DNA of 64,000 bases from Saccharothrix luteola (GTDB lineage Bacteria > Actinomycetota > Actinomycetes > Mycobacteriales > Pseudonocardiaceae). The stretch is from the NCBI RefSeq assembly GCF_020859565.1, contig NZ_JAJHUO010000014.1, positions 124,001 through 188,000 of the forward strand. The letters run 5' to 3'. A program made the position numbers and the translations under genes. Shown one piece after another: positions 8,372-16,391 of this stretch. Numbering within the stretch: position 1 is the stretch's first letter; each line of letters starts with the position of its first letter. The notes under the pieces were generated by a model. The model worked only from the letters and a program-made list of their open reading frames with translations, was not told where the DNA came from and did not search any database.

Positions 8372-9580
8372 ATGATGGATGCCGGGCGGGTGCCTCGGCG
8401 GCTGCAGGTGCTGGAGGCGATCACCGACAGCGGGCTGCGCGAGCTCGACCTGGACAAGCTGTTCGACGTGCTGCTGCAGCAGTTGCGGTCGCTGTTCGCG
8501 GTCGACACCGCCACGGTGCTCCTGGTGGACTCCGGCGGTGGGCACTTGGTGGCCAGGGCGACCGCCGGTCTGGAGGAAGAAGTCCTCCAAGGTGTGCGGA
8601 TACCGGTGGGCTCGGGCTTCGCCGGCATGGTCGCCGGCCGTCGGGAGCCGGTGCAGATCGACCACGTCGATCCCACCACCGTGGTCAACCCCCTGCTGTG
8701 GGAGCGCGGTCTGCAGGTCATGCTCGGCGTGCCGATGGTGGCCGAAGGCAGACTGGTCGGTGTGCTGCACATCGGCAGCACGGCTGCGCGCCGGTTCACC
8801 GACGAAGACGTCGACCTGCTCCAACTCGCGGCCGATCGGCTGGCGACCGCGGCGCACCTGCACCGCTCACGGTCCGAACTGGCGGCGGCTGCCTTGCTCC
8901 AGGAGAGCCTCCTGCCCGGCCGGCTGCCGACCACTCCCGACTGGGAGTTCGCCGCGCGCTACGTGCCGGGCGCGGAGAACGGTGTGGGCGGCGACTGGTA
9001 CGACGTGTTCACGCTGCCCGGCGATCGCATCGGCGTGGTCATCGGTGACGTGGTCGGCAGCGGGCTGCCGGCCGCCATCGTCATGGGACGACTGCGCAGC
9101 GCCCTGCGCGCCTACGCCCTGGAGTTCCCCGACCCGGCGGAGGTGCTCGGCAAGCTCGACCGCAAGGCCAGCCACTTCGAGGCCCACACCATGGCCACGG
9201 TCGCCTACGCCGTGATCGACACCACCACCGCCCGCGTCGACCTGGCGCTGGCCGGCCACCTGCCACCCGTGCTGGCCATCCCCGGCGAACCGTCCCGCCT
9301 GGTCCCGGCTCCGGTCGGACCGCCAATCGGACACCACCTGGCCGTCACCGGCCGCCAGGGCACGACCCTCGACCTGCCACCCGGCGCGCTGCTGGCGTTC
9401 TACACCGACGGGCTGGTCGAACGCCGCGGCGTCGACCTCGACAGCCGACTCGAGCAGCTGCTCGGGCACGTGGTGCCGGCCACCGCGGAGATGGTCTGCG
9501 CCGAGGTCATGGCGAGCCTCGTCGGCACCCAACCCGCCACCGACGACATCGCCGTGCTCGTGACCCGCCACCGCCCCTGA
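8372..9580 (+). CDS. GAF-domain SpoIIE/PP2C-type serine phosphatase
   Basis: The start is ATG 8372 behind GGAGTGGG; the frame is open further upstream but that stretch is not protein-like. The 402-residue protein has a GAF domain at about 20-165 (LLQQLRSLFAVDTATVLLV to VGVLHIG) and a PP2C domain at about 190-400. Metal-binding acids sit in GVGGDWYDVF, VIGDVVGSGLPAA, FYTDGLVERRG and ATDDIAVLV. Such enzymes dephosphorylate STAS proteins after the GAF domain senses a ligand or redox cue, releasing a sigma factor. The STAS protein at 6963-7334 is the obvious partner. There are no membrane segments, so it is cytosolic. Confidence 0.9.
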   Translation: MMDAGRVPRRLQVLEAITDSGLRELDLDKLFDVLLQQLRSLFAVDTATVLLVDSGGGHLVARATAGLEEEVLQGVRIPVGSGFAGMVAGRREPVQIDHVDPTTVVNPLLWERGLQVMLGVPMVAEGRLVGVLHIGSTAARRFTDEDVDLLQLAADRLATAAHLHRSRSELAAAALLQESLLPGRLPTTPDWEFAARYVPGAENGVGGDWYDVFTLPGDRIGVVIGDVVGSGLPAAIVMGRLRSALRAYALEFPDPAEVLGKLDRKASHFEAHTMATVAYAVIDTTTARVDLALAGHLPPVLAIPGEPSRLVPAPVGPPIGHHLAVTGRQGTTLDLPPGALLAFYTDGLVERRGVDLDSRLEQLLGHVVPATAEMVCAEVMASLVGTQPATDDIAVLVTRHRP

Positions 9581-9785
9581 CCCGCCCGCCCGGACCCGCC
9601 ACCTGCCGAACCGGGGTGACAGGACCGCACCCCCGGGACAGGTCGGCACCTGGACGGGACCAGTCGGCGCGGTGACAGCGGGGAGGTCACGGAGGTGTGA
9701 AATGGGTGCGAGTTGGGCAACCCGGTCCCTGTAGCGATCACGCCGCGTCGCAGAAGGCGCCGTGGCACGAGGACGAGGAACCACC

Positions 9786-10058
9786 GTGGGCATCCTGGGT
9801 TGGATCGTTCTGGGTCTCATCGCCGGCGCCATCGCCAAGGCCATCATGCCCGGCAAGGACCCGGGCGGCATCATCATCACCATGCTGCTGGGCATCGTGG
9901 GCGCCATCATCGGCGGATTCATCGGCCGCGCCATCTTCGGCTCCGACATCGGCAGCTTCTTCGACCTGAGCACCTGGCTGCTGGCCATCCTCGGCTCGCT
10001 GATCGTGCTCGGCATCTACCACGTCGTCACCAAGCGCGGCCACCGCGCACACAGCTGA
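9786..10058 (+). CDS. GlsB/YeaQ/YmgE-family stress membrane protein
   Basis: The GTG at 9786 is preferred because GAGGAA ends 5 bases upstream; a GTG at 9762 is in frame. The 90-residue protein is three hydrophobic helices (ILGWIVLGLIAGAIAKAIMPG, then IIITMLLGIVGAIIGGFIGR, then WLLAILGSLIVLGIYHVV), which is the family layout with its Gly-rich transmembrane segments. The molecular function is unknown; relatives are induced by general stress. It is followed by a strong terminator and sits close to the SpoIIE phosphatase. Confidence 0.85.
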   Translation: MGILGWIVLGLIAGAIAKAIMPGKDPGGIIITMLLGIVGAIIGGFIGRAIFGSDIGSFFDLSTWLLAILGSLIVLGIYHVVTKRGHRAHS

Positions 10059-10079
10059 CACGACACCACCGAACCACTC

Positions 10080-10108
10080 GGGCCCGCCGGTCACCCACCG
10101 GCGGGCCC
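10080..10108 (+). terminator. Rho-independent-type hairpin
   Basis: GGGCCCGCCGG (10080-10090) and CCGGCGGGCCC (10098-10108) form a perfect 11-bp stem with a 7-base loop, 22 bases after the GlsB-like gene. A short T-containing stretch follows. Confidence 0.75.
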
Positions 10109-10154
10109 GACCATTTCCTGGGACACGCAGCGGGACGAACTTCGGGTCGACCGA

Positions 10155-10332
10155 CCGGCTCATCGATGTCCACTCCGGACACGTCAACCGCGTCGAAGCG
10201 ACCCGCGCGGTCGGTCACCAGTGCGCACAGGCCGCCGGTGTGCAGCAGGAGGTGGGCGTACTCGTGCAGTCACAAGAACAACCGTCCACACGCGCTGTCC
10301 GAGCCGTTGACGACGATCACCGGCAGCGGCTC
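10155..10332 (-). pseudogene. Relic of an ImmA/IrrE-type metallopeptidase
   Basis: A minus frame reads EPLPVIVVNGSDSACGRLFL, then an in-frame TGA, then LHEYAHLLLHTGGLCALVTD. HEYAH is the HExxH zinc-protease motif in the usual ImmA/IrrE context, where a residue precedes LHE in place of the stop. The interrupted frame and missing ends indicate a relic of a phage- or toxin-antitoxin-associated regulator. Confidence 0.55.
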
Positions 10333-10403
10333 CCTACCAGGTCCGGGTGCCGCCCAGGCCGTTCGCCGATGCCGTCAGCCCGAGGTAGGGCCTGTCCTGC
10401 GCA

Positions 10404-10991
10404 TCAGGGCACCACCACTTCGAGGCGAACGTCGGTCAGTTCCTCTCGCAGGTCGCGGGCCGGGCTGAGGTTGAAGACGGGAATTCCGTCCCTGCCGAAG
10501 TGGACTCGGTGCATCGCGGACGAGACCACGTCGTGACCCACGGGCGAGGCGACCGCGTGGTAGCAGATCCAGGTGTTGCCGTCGTAGTCGGTGAAGAGGG
10601 AGTTGTGCCCGGCACCACAGAGCCCTTCCACCGACCGGTAGTTCAGGACCGGCGTGATCGCCTTGGACCACGCGGAGGCATCCAGGTAGTCACCGCCTCG
10701 GGGAATGCTCAGCATCCCGATGGAATAGGTGTAGCCCCTGGAGTCCCCACCGGAGTACGTGATGTACACGGTCTCGTCGGTCAGCAACGGGTACGGGCCT
10801 TCGTTGTTGATCGTCCCGTGCACGTTCTCCCAGCCGTACAGCGGGCGCGTCAGCACCACCGGTTCGCTGATGAGACGAGTGGGATCAGCCACGGTCGTCT
10901 CCGCGATGCAGACCATGCTGCCCGAGTCCATCGGCGAACCCGGACCTGTCCGGGATGACCAGACGAGGAAGCACCACCGCCGCAGTCGCAT
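10404..10991 (-). pseudogene. C-terminal fragment of a GH43 glycoside hydrolase
   Basis: About 190 residues remain of a family that is normally over 300. The matching part includes YGWENVHGTINNEGPYPL, where the Glu in NEGP corresponds to the GH43 acid catalyst, then VYITYSGGDSRG, CGAGHNSLFTDYDGNTWICYHA and MHRVHFGRDGIPVFNL. The N-terminal blades carrying the catalytic base Asp are absent and the reading frame upstream (MRLRRWCFLVWSS) is not family-like. It once acted on arabinan/xylan-type polysaccharides. In its present form it cannot be active. Confidence 0.75.
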
Positions 10992-10998
10992 CGTCCAT

Positions 10999-11154
10999 TC
11001 AGGTCACCACCGCGCGCACCCGGCCACGCTCACACCTCCCGGGTTCGAACCGGATCGCGGGTCCGAGGCTTCTCCGCGTCCTCGACGCCTGGGGCGCCTT
11101 CCTCAGTTCGGGCTTGCGGCGCAGTCGGGCCACGAGGTTCGGGGCGGTCGTCAT
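10999..11154 (-). CDS. Small basic ORF in the position normally held by kdpE
   Basis: ATG 11154 overlaps the kdpD stop as ATGA. The 51-residue product (MTTAPNLVARLRRKPELRK and an Arg-rich tail) has no receiver or DNA-binding domain and resembles nothing I know. It may be the chance continuation left after loss of kdpE, or a coupled small protein. Confidence 0.3.
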   Translation of the reverse strand: MTTAPNLVARLRRKPELRKAPQASRTRRSLGPAIRFEPGRCERGRVRAVVT

Positions 11155-13760
11155 GCCGACACCGCCTTGGCCATGGGTAGCGAGAGGACGATGGTCAGGC
11201 CGCCGCCTGGGGTGTCCTCGGCGGTGATGGTGCCGGCCATGGCCTCGGTGAAGCCCTTGGCGACGCTGAGCCCCAGGCCGACGCCGGGGGTGTTGCCCCG
11301 GTCGCCGAGGCGTTGGAACGGAGCGAAGACGGTGTCGACGGTGTTCTTGGGCAGCCCGTGGCCGTGGTCGACCACGCGGAGTTCGACGTGGTCGCCGTGG
11401 GCGCCGGCGCGGACGGCGATCTCGGGTTCGTCTGGGGTGATGGCGCCGTCGCCGTCCACGTCGACCGGGCGGCGCGGGGTGAGGCGGCCGTGCCGCAGGG
11501 CGTTGTCCACGACGTTGGCGACCACCCGTTCCAACAGGCCGACGTCGGCCAGCACCGGCGGCAGGTCCTCGGGGACGTCGACCGAGACCAGTCGGCGCTC
11601 GTCGAGTCCGGTCAGGGCGCGGGCGACGGCCTCGTCGTAGGTGACGGCTCTGATCAGGGGCGCGACGGCGCCGGTGGCCAGGCGGGAGGAGTCGAGCAGG
11701 TTGTCGACCAGGCCGGCGAGCCGGTCGGTGGAGACCTCGGCGGTGTCCAGCAGCTCGGCGGTGTCCTCGGGCGAGAGCCGCAGGTCGGGGTCGCGCAGGC
11801 TGCCGATGGCGGCTTTGATCGAGGTCAGCGGGGTGCGCAGGTCGTGGCCGACGGCGGACAGGATCGCGGTGCGCAGTTCGGTCGTCTCGGCGCGCCGCTG
11901 GGCTTCGGCGGTCTGGGCGGCCAGGCGCTGCTGCCGCAGGGCGAGCAGCGCCTGGCCCGCGGCGGCTTCCAACGCCTGCTGGTCGCTCGCCGGCAGGGCG
12001 CGGCCGCGCAAGGCCAGGTGCACGTCCGCGGTGACCGGCACGTCGACATCGGCCTCGTCGGGCTCGTCGCACGGCCGGGGGCCCGCGCAGGCGACGCGTT
12101 CCCACTCGCCGTCGCCGCGTTCCAGCAACGCCACCGATTCCAGGCCGAAGTTCTCCCGCACCTTCTCCAGCAGTCGGGCGAGGGGGAACGGGCTGGTCAG
12201 CACGGTGCGGGCGTAGGAGGCGAGCAGCGCGGCCTCGGTGCGGGCCCGCGCGCCCTGCTCGGCCAGCCGGGCGGCGCGGTCCACGACCAGGGCGACCAGG
12301 GTCGCGACCAGGAGCATGGCCAGCAGGGTGACCAGGTTCTCCGGGGTCGCGACCGCCAGGCTGTAGTACGGCGGGGTGAAGAAGAAGTTCAGCAGGCCCG
12401 CGCCCAGCAGCGCCGCGCCGAGCGCCGGACCCAGCCCACCGACCAGCGCCGCGACCACCGTGACCAGGAAGAACCCGATGAGGTCGGTGGAGAAGGAGAC
12501 CTCGTCCCGGGTGAGCATGCCCAGTCCGGTGACCACGGCGGGCAGCACCGTCGCCAACACCCATCCCAGCAGTCGGCGTGACGTGGTCAGCGCACCCCGG
12601 TTGACCCTCCGGCTGGAGGCGCGCCGGGCCTGCGCGTGGGTGACCATGTGCACGTCGATCGGCCCGGAGTCCTGGACGACGGCCGAGCCGATGCCTTCGT
12701 CGAACACCCGCGCCAGCCGCGAGCGGCGCGACGTTCCCAGCACGAGCTGGGTGGCGTTGACGGCGCGGGCGAAGTCGAGCAGGGCGGTGGGCACGTCGTC
12801 GCCGACCACGGTGTGGAACGTCGCGCCGACGCCCTCGGTGGTCCTGCGCGATCTCGCGATCGAGTCCGGCGGTGCACCGGCGAGGCCGTCACCGCGCAGG
12901 ACGTGCACCACCAGCAGTTCGGCGCCCGCCCGCACGGCGATGCGCCGCGCCCGGCGGATCAGGGTCTCGCTCTCCGGGCCGCCGGTGATCGCGACGACCA
13001 CCCGTTCCCTGGTCTCCCAGGTGTCGGTGATGCTCTGCTCCGAGCGGTAGCGCTGCAACGCCACATCGACCTGGTCGGCCACCCACAGCAGGGCCAGTTC
13101 GCGCAACGCGGTGAGGTTGCCGACCCGGAAGTAGTTGCCCAGCGCCGCGTCGATCTTGTGCGCGGCGTACACGTTGCCGTGCGCCAGGCGGCGGCGCAGC
13201 GCCTCCGGCGTGAGGTCGACCAGCTCCACCTGCTCGGCACGCCGCACCACCTCGTCCGGCACGGTCTCGCGCTGCCGCACGCCGGTGATCCGCTCGACCA
13301 CGTCGTTGAGCGACTCCAAGTGCTGCACGTTGACCGTCGACAACACGTCGATCCCGGCGTCGAGCAGCTCCTCGACGTCCTGCCACCGCTTGGCGTTGCG
13401 CGACCCGGGCAGGTTGGTGTGGGCCAACTCGTCCACCACAGCCACCTCGGGCCGCCGGGCCAGCAGGCCGTCGACGTCCATCTCGTCGACCCGCACCCCG
13501 CGGTGGTGCGACCGCCGGCGCGGGAGCACCTCCAGCCCGTCGACCAGGGCCGCGGTCCTGTCCCGGCCGTGGGTCTCGACCAGCCCGACGACCACGTCGG
13601 TGCCGCGCTCACGGCGTCGGTGCGCCTCTCCGAGCATCGCGAAGGTCTTGCCGACCCCGGGCGCGGCCCCCAGGTAGATCCGCAGCTCACCGCGCTTGCC
13701 CCGCACCACGTCAGCCTGCCTCTCCACGATCCCGCCGGCCGCAAGCGCGGAGGCGAGCAC
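11151..13760 (-). CDS. kdpD: Potassium/turgor sensor histidine kinase KdpD
   Basis: The protein has about 850-869 residues, full length for KdpD. The N-terminal KdpD domain carries Walker A GAAPGVGKT (31-39) and VDELAHTNLPGSRNAKRWQDVEELL as its hallmark (split here by eye). A USP-like domain (about 250-370) follows, then four transmembrane helices (about 395-490), and a GAF-like region. The kinase core has the H-box VGHDLRTPLTSIKAAIG and an ATPase with NVVDNALRHG and GVGLGLSVAKGF. GTG 13760 is the 5'-most start after the kdpC stop; GTG 13709 behind GAGAGG is an alternative. It should sense low potassium and phosphorylate KdpE, but no kdpE follows it. Confidence 0.95.
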   Translation of the reverse strand: MLASALAAGGIVERQADVVRGKRGELRIYLGAAPGVGKTFAMLGEAHRRRERGTDVVVGLVETHGRDRTAALVDGLEVLPRRRSHHRGVRVDEMDVDGLLARRPEVAVVDELAHTNLPGSRNAKRWQDVEELLDAGIDVLSTVNVQHLESLNDVVERITGVRQRETVPDEVVRRAEQVELVDLTPEALRRRLAHGNVYAAHKIDAALGNYFRVGNLTALRELALLWVADQVDVALQRYRSEQSITDTWETRERVVVAITGGPESETLIRRARRIAVRAGAELLVVHVLRGDGLAGAPPDSIARSRRTTEGVGATFHTVVGDDVPTALLDFARAVNATQLVLGTSRRSRLARVFDEGIGSAVVQDSGPIDVHMVTHAQARRASSRRVNRGALTTSRRLLGWVLATVLPAVVTGLGMLTRDEVSFSTDLIGFFLVTVVAALVGGLGPALGAALLGAGLLNFFFTPPYYSLAVATPENLVTLLAMLLVATLVALVVDRAARLAEQGARARTEAALLASYARTVLTSPFPLARLLEKVRENFGLESVALLERGDGEWERVACAGPRPCDEPDEADVDVPVTADVHLALRGRALPASDQQALEAAAGQALLALRQQRLAAQTAEAQRRAETTELRTAILSAVGHDLRTPLTSIKAAIGSLRDPDLRLSPEDTAELLDTAEVSTDRLAGLVDNLLDSSRLATGAVAPLIRAVTYDEAVARALTGLDERRLVSVDVPEDLPPVLADVGLLERVVANVVDNALRHGRLTPRRPVDVDGDGAITPDEPEIAVRAGAHGDHVELRVVDHGHGLPKNTVDTVFAPFQRLGDRGNTPGVGLGLSVAKGFTEAMAGTITAEDTPGGGLTIVLSLPMAKAVSA

Positions 13761-13785
13761 CGTGGCGGTGATCGCCTCCCGATCG

Positions 13786-14328
13786 TCATGCCGCCGCGTC
13801 GAGCGCCCGGTTCAGGGCGGTCACGTTGACCCCCGGTTCACCGAGGAACCCGAGGGCGCGACCGTCCGTGTGCTCGGCGACCAACGTCCGAACCTCGTCC
13901 TCGGCCAGTCCGTTCTCCCGGGCCACGCGGGGCACCTGGAGCTCGGCGTAGGCGGGGCTGATGTGCGGGTCCAGACCGGACGCCGAGGCGGTGACCGCGT
14001 CCTGCGGCACGCGGTCCTCGGCCACGCCCTCGCGTCGGGCGATCTCGGTGCGGCGCTCGGCGACGACGGCGTCGTAGTCGGGGTTGAGCTCGCCCTTGTT
14101 GGAACCGCCGGACGCGGGGAGCGTCGCGGCCGAGGGCCGGGTGCGGAACCACTGATCGCCGTCACGGTCCGCACCGACCAGCGTGGTGTGGACGGCTTCG
14201 GCGTTGGCGTGCAGGCCGGGCAGACGGGAGACGGTCCACACGGCCGCCGGGTAGAGCACGCCGGTGAGCGCGGTGAGCACGAGCAGGACGCGCAGTCCGG
14301 CGAAGGTCTGCTTGGCGAGTGCGTTCAT
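13786..14328 (-). CDS. kdpC: K+-transporting ATPase subunit KdpC
   Basis: This 180-residue protein starts at ATG 14328, 8 bases after the kdpB stop. One N-terminal helix (GLRVLLVLTALTGVLYPAAVW) is followed by a periplasmic-side domain with GADRDGDQWFRTRPSA and the conserved ASASGLDPHISPAYAELQVPR segment. KdpC stabilises the KdpFABC complex and increases ATP affinity. The length is typical, and it lies between kdpB and kdpD in a coupled operon. Confidence 0.95.
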   Translation of the reverse strand: MNALAKQTFAGLRVLLVLTALTGVLYPAAVWTVSRLPGLHANAEAVHTTLVGADRDGDQWFRTRPSAATLPASGGSNKGELNPDYDAVVAERRTEIARREGVAEDRVPQDAVTASASGLDPHISPAYAELQVPRVARENGLAEDEVRTLVAEHTDGRALGFLGEPGVNVTALNRALDAAA

Positions 14329-14336
14329 GGAGCGGG

Positions 14337-16391
14337 TCACCCGATTCCGGGGATGAGTCGGACGAGGAGGTCGATCAGCCAGATGCCCGCGAACGGCGTC
14401 ACGACGCCGCCGAGGCCGTAGACCAGCAGGTTGCGCCGCAGCAGCGCGGCGGCGCTGGTGGGCTTGTACCGCACGCCGCGCAGCGCGAGCGGGATCAGCA
14501 CGACGATGACCACCGCGTTGAAGATCACCGCGGAGAGGATCGCCGACCGCGGCGAAGCCAGGTGCGTGATGTTGAGCTCGTCCAACTGGGGGTGGATGGC
14601 GGCGAACATGGCCGGGAGGATGGCGAAGTACTTGGCCAGGTCGTTGGCCACCGAGAAGGTGGTCAGCGCGCCGCGGGTGATGAGCAACTGCTTGCCGATC
14701 GCCACGACCTCGATCAGCTTGGTGGGATCGGAGTCCAGGTCGACCATGTTCCCGGCCTCCTTGGCGGCCGAGGTGCCGGTGTTCATGGCCACGCCCACGT
14801 CGGCCTGCGCGAGGGCGGGGGCGTCGTTGGTGCCGTCGCCGGTCATCGCGACCAGCTTGCCGCCCTCCTGCTCGCGCCGGATCAGCGCCATCTTGTCCTC
14901 GGGCTTGGCCTCGGCGAGGAAGTCGTCGACCCCGGCCTCGGCGGCGATGGCGCGGGCGGTGAGCGGGTTGTCGCCGGTGACCATGACGGTGCGGATGCCC
15001 ATGGCGCGCAGCTCGGCGAAGCGCTCCTTCATGCCGGGCTTGACCACGTCCGACAGCCTGATCACGCCCAGCACGCGGTCGTCCACGGCGACCACCAGCG
15101 GTGTGCCGCCCTCGGCGCTGATCCCGTCGACCACCGCCCTGGTGGCCCCGTCGAGGGTGAACGCGCTCGCCGCGCCCTTGCGCACGCGCCGCCCGTCGAG
15201 GTCGACGCCGCTGACCCGCGTCTGCGCGGTGAACGGCACGAACTCGCCGGTCTTCTCGTGCTCGTCCGCCTCCGCCGGGCGGCCGTGGCGCTCGGCGCAC
15301 AGCTCGACCACGCTGCGGCCCTCCGGGGTGCCGTCGGCCAGCGACGACAACCGGGCGGCGTCCACGAGCGCGTCCAGCGACGTGCCGCGCGCCGGGATCA
15401 GGTCGGTGGCGCGCCGGTTGCCCCAGGTGATGGTGCCGGTCTTGTCCAGCAGCAGCGTGTCCACGTCCCCGGCGGCTTCGACCGCCTTGCCGGAGGTGGC
15501 CAGCACGTTGCGCTGCACCAGCCGGTCCATGCCCGCGATGCCGATGGCCGACAGCAGCGCGCCGATCGTCGTCGGGATCAGGCAGACCAGCAGCGCGGTC
15601 AGCACGATCACCGACTGCTCACCGCCGGAGTACACCGCGAACGGCTGCAGCGCGACCACCGCGAGCAGGAAGATGATCGTCAACGTCGAGAGCAGGATCG
15701 TCAGGGCGATCTCATTGGGCGTTTTCTGCCGCTGAGCCCCCTCGACGAGGGCGATCATCCGGTCGACGAACGTCTCCCCCGGCTTCGCGGTGATGCGCAC
15801 GACGACCCGGTCCGACAGCACGGTCGTGCCGCCGGTGACGGCCGACCGGTCGCCGCCGGACTCGCGGATGACGGGCGCGGACTCGCCGGTGATCGCGGAC
15901 TCGTCCACGGTGGCGATGCCCTCGACCACGTCGCCGTCACCGGGGATCACCTGCCCGGCCTCGACGGCCACGAGGTCACCGACCTCCAGCTGGGTGCCCG
16001 GCACGGTGCGGCCGTCGGTCAGGTGCGCGACGGCGTCGGTCTTGGCCTTGCGCAGCGAGTCGGCCTGGGCCTTGCCCCGACCCTCGGCGACGGCCTCGGC
16101 GAGGTTGGCGAACAGCACGGTCAGCCACAGCCACGCCGCCACGGCGGTGGTGAACACGCCCGGGTCGCCGATGGCGAACACCGTGACCAGCAGGGAGCCG
16201 ACCCACACGACGAACATGACGGGGTTGCGCGCCTGGTGGCGGGGGTCGAGCTTGCGCAGCGCGTCCGGGAAGGAGACGAGCAGTTGGCGGGGGTTGAAGA
16301 TGCCCGCGGCGACTTGGTGGCCCAGGTGGTGCGGGTGGCGTTCGCGGATCTCTTCCGGAGTCCGCGGTGGGTGTTCGGTGGTGGTGCTCAC
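14337..16391 (-). CDS. kdpB: K+-transporting P-type ATPase subunit KdpB
   Basis: GTG 16391 overlaps the kdpA stop (GTGA), giving 684 residues, the normal length. The actuator TGES motif is in DESAITGESAPV, the phosphorylation loop is LLLDKTGTITWGNR, and the P-domain ends with MTGDGTNDAPALAQADVGVAM. An IPTTIGALL segment (about 260) belongs to the membrane path linking KdpA and KdpB. It hydrolyses ATP to drive K+ through KdpA at the plasma membrane. No key residue is missing. Confidence 0.97.
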   Translation of the reverse strand: MSTTTEHPPRTPEEIRERHPHHLGHQVAAGIFNPRQLLVSFPDALRKLDPRHQARNPVMFVVWVGSLLVTVFAIGDPGVFTTAVAAWLWLTVLFANLAEAVAEGRGKAQADSLRKAKTDAVAHLTDGRTVPGTQLEVGDLVAVEAGQVIPGDGDVVEGIATVDESAITGESAPVIRESGGDRSAVTGGTTVLSDRVVVRITAKPGETFVDRMIALVEGAQRQKTPNEIALTILLSTLTIIFLLAVVALQPFAVYSGGEQSVIVLTALLVCLIPTTIGALLSAIGIAGMDRLVQRNVLATSGKAVEAAGDVDTLLLDKTGTITWGNRRATDLIPARGTSLDALVDAARLSSLADGTPEGRSVVELCAERHGRPAEADEHEKTGEFVPFTAQTRVSGVDLDGRRVRKGAASAFTLDGATRAVVDGISAEGGTPLVVAVDDRVLGVIRLSDVVKPGMKERFAELRAMGIRTVMVTGDNPLTARAIAAEAGVDDFLAEAKPEDKMALIRREQEGGKLVAMTGDGTNDAPALAQADVGVAMNTGTSAAKEAGNMVDLDSDPTKLIEVVAIGKQLLITRGALTTFSVANDLAKYFAILPAMFAAIHPQLDELNITHLASPRSAILSAVIFNAVVIVVLIPLALRGVRYKPTSAAALLRRNLLVYGLGGVVTPFAGIWLIDLLVRLIPGIG

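Noticed and set aside
11313..13829. Long plus-strand frames (over 390 codons) across kdpD
   Set aside because: They are antisense shadows; the minus frame carries complete KdpD motifs.
13786..15300. A 504-codon minus frame joining kdpC to the kdpB region
   Set aside because: Only the part from ATG 14328 is KdpC; the upstream part is an out-of-frame reading of kdpB.
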